In this document: positions 56,301-64,000 of the stretch, in pieces | How positions within the stretch are numbered: the first letter of the stretch is position 1 | Layout of the letters: every line of letters begins with the position of its first letter | Assembly: GCF_000006565.2 (NCBI RefSeq) | Contig: NC_031479.1 | Location: 1,302,001 to 1,366,000 of the forward strand | Reading direction: 5' to 3' | Length of the DNA: 64,000 nucleotides | DNA from: Toxoplasma gondii ME49 | Taxonomy: Eukaryota > Apicomplexa > Conoidasida > Eucoccidiorida > Sarcocystidae | Made by a program: the position numbers and the translations under genes | The notes under the pieces: generated by a model | Told to the model about the DNA's origin: nothing | The model's database searches: none | The model's input: the letters and a program-made list of their open reading frames with translations, nothing else

Positions 56301-59300
56301 TAACTTAACCAGATGCTGGTCTTAAAGGTGCTGCTAAGAGTCCAGGGTTTAGGCTTTGACAGTGAATCTTCCAGGATTTACGATTTCTTATATGTCGAGT
56401 CACTTCTGCTGTTGTCGCTCAATGCATGGGCGCTTTGTCGATCGCCTACTCGATCCTTCTCTTGATCTTGTGACTCGAGAGTTCTTCTGCGTGCAGACTG
56501 GAGAATCTGCGTTGCTCTTTCGTATTTCGCTGACGTCTTTGCTCGCAGAAGAGAGGGAAATCGGCGGGACATGCAACACCCGAGAGTCAGAGCCGCAACA
56601 TAGAAGACATTGAGAGAAGAGCGACGGGGACGAGTTCGCTGTTCCTCGCTTCCTCTGTGTCGGTAGACGCCGCGTAAAGACCTCAAAAGTCTGGGGGCAG
56701 CAGCTTTGGGATCCCGTCTCTCACATGCGTTTACCGGTGTTTTCGCTCATCCTTCGCCGCATGTTTCCTCAATCACTTTTTTTCAGAGTACAAACCAGAC
56801 ACTGGTGGAGCAGGTGAACCACCAGGTTGAACAGATCCAGAAGCTGGAGAAGGAAGTTGTCGACTTGCGCGAAGAGTTGAACGCGAGTCGAGGCAAAAAT
56901 GTATTTTTAAGCGAGGAAACAGAGTACGTGGGCTCTGGACATGCTCAGACACTACACAGTTCCACAGCCCCCTAGGCACTTCCGAAAAGTCTCTCGCTGT
57001 ACCGTTTCACCTTTCTGTGTCTCTCCAAGACTTGCCTCGTATAGGTCGTTTGAAGGTATTTGTAGGCAGATCCACGTTCTCGTGTGGTTTTCCTGACCAT
57101 CGTGTTGAGTTCACTAAGCGTAGTGATATCCAGCCTATATTCGAACCACCAACATGTCTAGACGAGGTACGCAGAGCCCACGCTATTTTCCTTGGAAGTT
57201 TCTTCCTCTCGGGGCTATTGAAGACGGACAGTTAATCTCGGTGCGGCGGCATTGTTTTTTGTGTGTTGTGTCTTTGTATCGCATTCACGCGTTCGAGTAT
57301 TTCTCAGTGGTGGGATTTGCGGTCATCGCGTGCATTCTGGGGCATCGATCCGCGGTCGGGTCCACGGTTTAGGATGTAGCCCACTGGTCTGGCTTGTTGA
57401 AGGTTATTCTCTGCCTTCAAAGACACTGCAACGCATGTTGTGCCGATATGTATGAATTGTATCTTTCATCTAGAGCACGCAAACTGCGCCCTTGGTTTGC
57501 GAACGAGCATCCTCCTCAGCTGTGACAGTCATCGGGATTTCATACATGCAGTCAGGGAAAGCTCTTTTGGATTCCTCGGCGGAGTTCTAACTCACGCAGA
57601 TACCCTTCTTCTCGCGTAACGCGTAGCTGTGGATTGTCGCATGCTGTCTTTTTGCCATCTATTGCTGAATCCAGAAGACTCAAGAAGCTGTTGGAAGAAG
57701 AAACAGGAAAAGCTGGAGAGGGCGACCTTGCTTGGCGTGAACGACTCGCAGAAGTGGAGGCAGAGGTACGCGGAAGTCGAAAGGGTCAGTGAGCTTTGAA
57801 TTTTCCTTTCAAGTCTCGATTCTGTCTCCTCGGTCTCCAAGTCACACTGTGGTTTGGTGCAAGCCGTGTTCTCTCCTCGTCCCCCGGACCTTTTTATTGA
57901 TTCGGGCGCTTGGGGAACTAAACAGTGTTCTCGTTCTGCCTGCAAGGTTTCGACTTCGTCTCCCTCCATCGGTTGTCTCGACTTCTCATTTCTTGTTTCT
58001 CGTTCTCGTCTGCTCAGTGTCAACTGTTTACGCTCTCGTCACTCGAGTGCTTCCTCCTGTTCTTTCCACTTCACACGTTTCCCCCTCGGGTTGGAAGGAC
58101 CCTAACGTTAGGGCGCGTTGCGCAAGGAGTGCGACTCCTGTTCCAGTGCATGCTCGGACTTTTTGAGGAGAGAAATGCGGAGCTGCTGCGTCATCAGCAA
58201 TGTAGCTGTAGTGGCTTCCCTATTTTCATTTTCGCACTAGACTTGAAAACGTATACACTCCTTCAGACGGGTGGGTGCGTGATTCAAATGATCTTTCTGG
58301 TCTGTCGTATGGCTCGGACCGAGCTGGCATCGGGTATCCTTTCGAGGTACATCGCTAGAAGCAGTGACGCGCGAATTAAGAGCAAAACTCTGCGAGTTCC
58401 AACTTCCCATCGTTTCTTCACTGGCCAACTGCTTCACTTTCGCGAGCCGAGGTGTACAGCCATGTCTAGCAGTCACGGAAACTTTTTTTTCAGCTGGAGG
58501 CAGAACGCCTGCGAGCACTCCGCACTGAAGAGTTGGAGCGGCAAGTGAAGGACCTGGAGGAAGACCTGCGCGTGCTGCGGCACATGGAAGCTGAGATGGA
58601 GGCGAATTTGAAGCAAGAAATTGAGATTCTCAATGCACACATGGACGAGCAAAAGGCGACGTTTTCTCGGGCGGAAAAAGAGTTGCAGGATCAGCGCGAC
58701 GCAGCCGAAAACGAGAAGGCAGACCTCGCCACTCGGCTCGCGCGCGTTAACGAAGAGCTGGAGCGGCTCCACAGGGCAGAAAGTCTGGCGCTCGCTCTCC
58801 AGGCCGAGCGCGACGCGTTCGCCAGAGAATCTCGGTCTCAAGAGGAGGCTCAAAAAGTCCGCGAACTCCTCGAAAAGCACGCTGCAGATCTGTCGGAGGT
58901 CCGGGAGTCGATAGCGGAGCTGCGTCGGACGAAGGAGTGTCTGGAGACTGAACAGAGTGAGTTGGAACGGCGAGTCACCGCGTTTACGCAAGAGATGGCA
59001 GAAGTCCAGGCTCTGTACCAAGACATGCACAGCAAACTGAGCGCCGCGCTTCAAAGCAAGGAAGAGGGACGAGCGCGACTTCTCGCTGCATGCGAACACA
59101 TGGAGAAGGGCGTGGATGCGAAGCTGGAGCAGATGCGGAGAGAGCTGCGGGAGGAGTCGGAGAAAGAACTGGAGCGCAGGCGGCTTGTGGGGCTCGCCAG
59201 CAGCTTGCAGGATAGTGTTCATCGGCTGGAGCGGGATAACGCCGCATTGCATGCGAAGCTGCAGGCGGCCGAGCGAGTCCGAGACGAGTCTCCTGAAAGT

Positions 59301-62031
59301 CAGAAACGCCTTGAAGCTCTCGAAGCAGAGAACCAGGCCTTCTCCCGCCAACTCGCTGATCTGCGATGTGTAAAGGAGGAGAACGACAGACTTCTGCGCC
59401 AAGTCGAGGACCTCAGGGGGCGGAACGCGGATCTCGAGGTGCTCGTTGCGACCACGAAAGGCGCAGCCAGTCCGGAGGTCGAACGCTTCCAGCAGAGCTG
59501 CCGTCGCTTGGCTGCGCAACTCAAAGTGTTGGAGGAAGAAGCAGCCTTGAAGGCGCGGCAAGCAAATGCAGAGAAAGACTCGCTCCAAGACCGATGCAGA
59601 CACCTCGAAACCGAGTTGCAAAGCGCCTCGGAAAAGCTGCGTGCCGCGGAACAAGCAACGGAAGACTGGCACGGAAAGTACGAGATGTCCACGATGGAGA
59701 ACGAAAAAATGAAGGTGCGTGGTGTCGCGTGGGTGGCCTCTCGAGAGGGAAAAACGGGAGCGAGTCTTCTGCCTGCATCTCAGTCCCCCGTGAAAAAGAA
59801 AAGTTTCGTTTCGTCAGGTCACATCTCCAAAACGAATCGCATGCAGATGACAGGGCCTGTTGTAGCTGAAAGAGCAGGACGGCGTGGTTGGGTTGGAGCG
59901 GTTTTTTTGGCTCCGATTTCCACATCGGGATGCGCGCCGTGAAACCTTGTTTCCTTCCTCATAGAAAACAGTCTCAGGATCTGTTGGTGAATTTGTCCTG
60001 TTCGACGTGCCTACTGTACCAAGGGGCCGATACATAGCACATTCGCAGTTTCATCACACGCGAGATTCCAAATAATACACTTCGCAAAGACTATTGCGAG
60101 ATGCAGGGCTTGATGTTCAACTTGGACTCTGCGGTGTCCATTAAGTTGATGCCTTTTCGTTAGGCCGGACGAAGCAGAGGAGGCAGTCTCTTGTTTCTCT
60201 CTTCAATTAGTCGTTCAGTGTTCTTCCCTCCGGGCGCGCATCGTGACGTTTCCCGGCTGACGCGGATGTTGACAGTTGTTTGGTGTTGTTGCTGTCTGCC
60301 GTTCCCAATTCCGATTTCAGAACAAGCTCGCACTCTTGACAGAGCACCAAGGCCGTTTCATGGAGGATGCTGCGGAACACCAAAAACTGTCTTCTCTCAT
60401 GGAGAAGTTGTCTAGAGAGCTTCTCCAGATCCGCGGAGATGTAGCCAAGATCAAAGATCTCGGAACGCGAATCCAGGATGCACCTTCCACAACTGTGTTC
60501 AACGTCGGGTATCCGGAGAACGTCATTCCCATGGTCAGCGTCCACGGGGACCAAAACAAGGAGCAAACTGTCAACATATCAGGTGAGACGACTGCCTTTC
60601 TCTTGGGTGATCCTTTGCGTCTTAACTCGCCACTTTAACAGTAGCCGCGACCGCCCCCATAAGCATACGGCAAGGCCTTGCACGGCTTGTATTTACTAGC
60701 CTCCTCAGTTTACGTTAAGGAATCTTTTTTCACAACGTGGACCGTCCTATTCAGGAGCATCCTGGTACATTCGATGCTCTTAGGTGTCCACATTCTTATA
60801 ACTTAAAAGGAAGAAACAGAGACACTCTAGTACCCAGAGCAAACATGCAGCGACTGTCTTCACGAGAAGAGCGTGGGCGACGTACTTGGGCAAACCTAGT
60901 GTTTGAATGGACTAGTTATGTGCTCAGCTTGACCTTGAGACGTTTTCCGTGGACTGCGGCTACGCGGGTGTGTTTGTTCGAAGTCGCAATCCGCGTCTGA
61001 TCGTCTGGCACAGACACTCGATGGAGCATTTATCCAATGATGTTGAACTTCTGACTTCACTGCACGCTTCAGGCATGTACGACCTGCGCATGGCGGCAGG
61101 CCAGTACGCAAGTTTTTCATCGACCGCAAGCAGCCGCGCAGCCACTCCGCTACGCAGAAACTGCGCTTCCTCTCTGTTGGCCAGTATTCGCGATGGCATT
61201 TCCAACAGCAACTGCTGCTCGGCTGACGTGGAAAGTCGAATGACATCTGCGATAGACAGCGGGGGAATGACCTACTTCTTTCCTCCGCCTACTCGCCGTC
61301 CGCCGGCGACCTGTCCATCACCCATGGGCAGTTCGGTTTGGGACAAACAAGTGTAAGTTGGGGGGAAATGTAGGGGGCCAGACGAACTCTTCGCGGATCA
61401 GAAACTCCTAGAGAACGCCCACCTCGAGTGGCCGAGTTACCAGTGAGAAACTGCTCCCTCCATCCCTTCCATTCGTCTGATTTTGGTGCACTTTCGTCCG
61501 TGGGATGGTGGGCCGACAGCTGCCTCTTCTAAAGCTTGCCGCACTTGCCACGCCCCGTTTCAGAGAGTACATCTTTTCTCGGCTCTCAGACTTCTATCGC
61601 TACTTTCAGCGCAACTCAAAAGGCTTGTCTGCTTTTTGTGGGTAGCCCTTTCTCCACAACGGGGTGTGATTTCGGTGAGGAAAGGAGCCTCTCTTCCGAG
61701 AAGTGATATGCATGTGTACGCCGCATCGATGTTCCGGCATCGCCTGCCCCCCGAGGCCAGCCAGTGACTTTGTTGCCGTTTACCTAGAGGAAATAGGGAT
61801 ATCGCGGAGATGTTTTGTCGGCTTTAATTGTGAGTGAACATATGAACGAGCTTTTCGGCGTCAACTTCGCAGTGTTAGTCTGTGCTCGCTATTTGTAGGT
61901 CCAAACCGTCGACAATCTTACGATTCAGGACCGGCACTGAGGCGCCAGCATTGGATTCTTTCTCCTCCAAATCCACGAGTAGCGACACGCGCTCGGAGTT
62001 TCATCCTGTCACGCCAGGTGTTCGGTGGTAA
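47368..62031 (+). CDS. large coiled-coil protein, 19 exons, unrecognised
   Basis: I did not recognise a named family. Exons 47368-47584, 48206-48598, 48845-48926, 49320-49467, 49934-50048, 50970-51130, 51437-51511, 52314-52421, 52820-53301, 53919-54084, 54953-55108, 55498-55539, 56549-56662, 56787-56923, 57675-57765, 58494-59714, 60321-60582, 61073-61352 and 61899-62031 join in phase to a TAA, giving 1460 residues. The start MDADNFRKLTAILDVLDRYR follows an in-frame stop. The first 320 or so residues are mixed and basic, then an acidic patch (DLDDSDDDS). From about residue 350 to 1270 the protein is heptad-rich, Leu/Glu/Lys/Arg/Gln, with the longest coil in the 1221-bp exon. The end is Ser/Pro-rich (FFPPPTRRPPATCP). 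No membrane segment or enzyme motif is seen. Such proteins usually serve centrosomes, spindle poles or cytoskeletal rings. Least certain are exons 48845-48926 and 56549-56662 and whether extra 5' exons exist. Confidence 0.7.
55761..55782. repeat. short (TA)n microsatellite in an intron
   Basis: A TA run of about 22 bp lies in the intron 55540-56548 of the coiled-coil gene. Confidence 0.85.
58100..58113. repeat. 14-bp palindrome CCCTAACGTTAGGG
   Basis: A perfect palindrome lies in the intron 57766-58493 of the coiled-coil gene. Its arms match the CCCTAA / TTAGGG hexamer in inverted orientation. It could be chance. Confidence 0.6.
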
Positions 62032-64000
62032 CCTGCACTTTACAGGGGCGCGGAATCTGTCGCGTTACCGCTTCAGTTTATGCTTGCTCGTTCCCGTGCA
62101 ACACACATAGAGCAGTCGCGCTCTCTGTGAACATGTCAGTTCGAGGGTTCCAGCAGCAACTTTACAATGGCTTTTTGTTTTCAGAGTCTTTGCTGGAGAT
62201 ATGGAAATGCACAATCTTCACTTCCGAACGAGTGCTCTGTCAAGAGGATAAGAGTTGCCTTGTATTTGTGCGCGTCGCGTGAAGCGCGGACCGTGCGTCT
62301 TCCCTAACGCCTATTGATGACATCGCAAGGGTTGTTTTTTCAACGGTTGCGTTCTGTCAAATTTTGGGATCGGCACGATTCATCTGGAGCGTCTTCATTT
62401 CAAACGCAACTCGTTTTCCAGAGCCGCAGTGCTTTTGGAATGTGAGGTGACGAAGTCGGCGACGAATGTGCCGACCGTAATTCATTGAACCTGGAAGCTG
62501 CACTCAGAGTGATGACCGTCCTCGAAATGTGATGCATTTTCCTAGGTAAAGGTTGCAGTTCCTCTTTGCCAAAGCATCTCGATTTAAGGGGTTGTTGAGC
62601 CTGTACCCTGATAACATGGCAAACAACAGAAGTTCAAAAAGGGATGGGACTGTGGGGACGGAGCTAGCCTTCCAGAATGGGAAATTTCACTTTGTGGTGG
62701 TAATTCTACGTTTCTTCAGCAGCGCGATATCTGACTGTGTCGTATTTGTGTCCACCAGTGCGATTGGTCTGGTGGGGTTCATGTTTAGCAGGGATGTCAT
62801 GTTTTTAAGCTACCTCTTCGCTTGCTTTGTTCTGTACTGACATCGTTTTTTAAACGTTACCAAAAGTCCCACTCGAAACTCAACAATGAGGCGATTGGGA
62901 ACCCATTATTCCTAAAAGCTGTAACCGATGTGGTATGACCTTGACGTCGTAGGATATCGAATCCCACTACTTTTAGTCAGCATGGCTGTCTATATCAATA
63001 TTAAGGGAGTCTTACTCGGTATCCTAGGTGCGTATAAGACCTCTGCTTATTTTAATTGAGTCTTCTGGTTCTTTGGACACACCCCGAAGTACTTATGCTA
63101 ATTTTACCTGGCTGTGGAGTAGTATCTCAAACTGGTAACAGCAAACTCAGCTTCACCGGGGATTCGCGGCAGCAGGTTACACGTGGGGAGGGGCGCCTAG
63201 AACACTGCCGATGTGAAATGACTAAGCTTTTTTTCAAATGGTTCTAGCAAGCCGGCAGGTATCGATACTGCTGCGTGTCGTTCAATTGTAATTGGTCACA
63301 TCCTGCAAGGTTATGCGATTCGGGAATCGTGGAATTTTTCCTCGTCGTGCTGGTAGGGCTTCACCGTTGCAGGCTAGAAGTGCAGGCTATTGGTAATTGA
63401 CACACTGGAGAGCACGGTAGGGCCTCTGTATCTCGCAGTCTAGCACTGAGCTCGAGGAACGGTGGCATGTACTCTTCCTTTGTGTGAGAGAGGGAGGGGT
63501 AAACTAACTGCGAAAAATGATACTTGCGAAGGAAGAGTCTCCACTGCAGTGAGCAAGGTTAGAATCGCGCAGTCTATGGACTCTGGGCAACTCAAGTCGC
63601 TTTGAGTTTCGCCTTGTAAAGCGCTTCATAGCTGAATCCAACACAGTCGGAAGGACAAAAGTACGTTCCATCTAAGAGCACGCGGAAATTCTCCGTTCGA
63701 ACCTTTTGGACAAAAAAATAACTTTCCTAGGGCCAATTTTTTCCACGCGATCCCCCAAGCACTCATTCTTTTAGCGGGTGGGTGATTCTGGGTCGTCCAG
63801 TGAACAGCTACATAAATGAGTTCTCACTGAGATGTTCTACGGTCCACGTCGGCCCTGCACTCGTCACCTTGATCGAAGTGTATAGCATTTTCCTTCAGAC
63901 CCTTTGATCACGGTGTGTACAGCCCCCTAGTCACACACTGACTAGTGAATTGTACAATTCTGAACACGGGTTTAGGCAGACAGCTTCCATATCCAAAGAA
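62032..64000. other. 3' flank of the coiled-coil gene, no gene seen
   Basis: The last 2 kb hold only short open frames without domains; one near 62553-62840 has hydrophobic stretches but starts from a non-ATG codon and has no support. It probably contains the 3' UTR of the coiled-coil gene and intergenic DNA. Confidence 0.5.

Noticed and set aside
62553..62840. Hydrophobic 95-codon frame near the right edge
   Set aside because: It begins with a non-ATG codon, has no upstream splice context and no recognisable family.

Overview
This window looks like nuclear DNA of a coccidian apicomplexan, most likely Toxoplasma gondii or a very close relative. It has moderately GC-rich coding sequence, many short phase-consistent GT-AG introns, TA microsatellites in introns and spacers, and proteins I recognise as Toxoplasma products: the 363-residue MORN1 and the 345-residue Skp1 galactosyltransferase Gat1. 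All identifications come from reading translations. No database search was possible, and species and chromosome are inference.

Layout, left to right. (1) 1-2718, +: the 3' end of an unrecognised membrane-protein gene. (2) 6221-9389, +: IMP4, a U3 snoRNP / SSU-processome protein, five exons. (3) 11666-15332, -: an unrecognised multi-pass membrane protein that I could splice into nine exons (451 aa). (4) 17239-18276, +: Gat1. (5) 18990-25241, -: a 2083-aa intronless WD40 protein of the WDR6/Trm734 family. (6) 28362-29785, -: a small Ala/Pro/Glu-rich protein starting MGNC, predicted myristoylated and palmitoylated, two exons. (7) 30607-37835, +: an organellar (probably apicoplast) Hsp90 in seven exons, with a 1.3-kb array of 228-bp repeats in intron 2. 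(8) 41000-42091, +: MORN1, no introns in the CDS. (9) 47368-62031, +: a large coiled-coil protein that I could splice into 19 exons (1460 aa). The rest is intergenic DNA with microsatellites and a few small repeats. No rRNA, tRNA, CRISPR array or complete transposon was recognised.

How the genes relate. This is not an operon. Housekeeping functions (rRNA processing by IMP4, probable tRNA-modification partner WDR6, Skp1 glycosylation by Gat1) sit beside genes of parasite organelles and cytoskeleton (organellar Hsp90, the acylated small protein, MORN1, the coiled-coil protein). Two gene pairs converge (IMP4/membrane protein, Gat1/WDR6). Two diverge and may share promoter regions (membrane protein/Gat1, acylated protein/Hsp90). 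MORN1 and the coiled-coil protein lie in tandem, separated by 5.3 kb without a convincing gene.

The most interesting items are the near-identical 228-bp array in the Hsp90 intron, the two insertions in that Hsp90, the unrecognised coiled-coil and multi-pass membrane proteins, and the MGNC protein.
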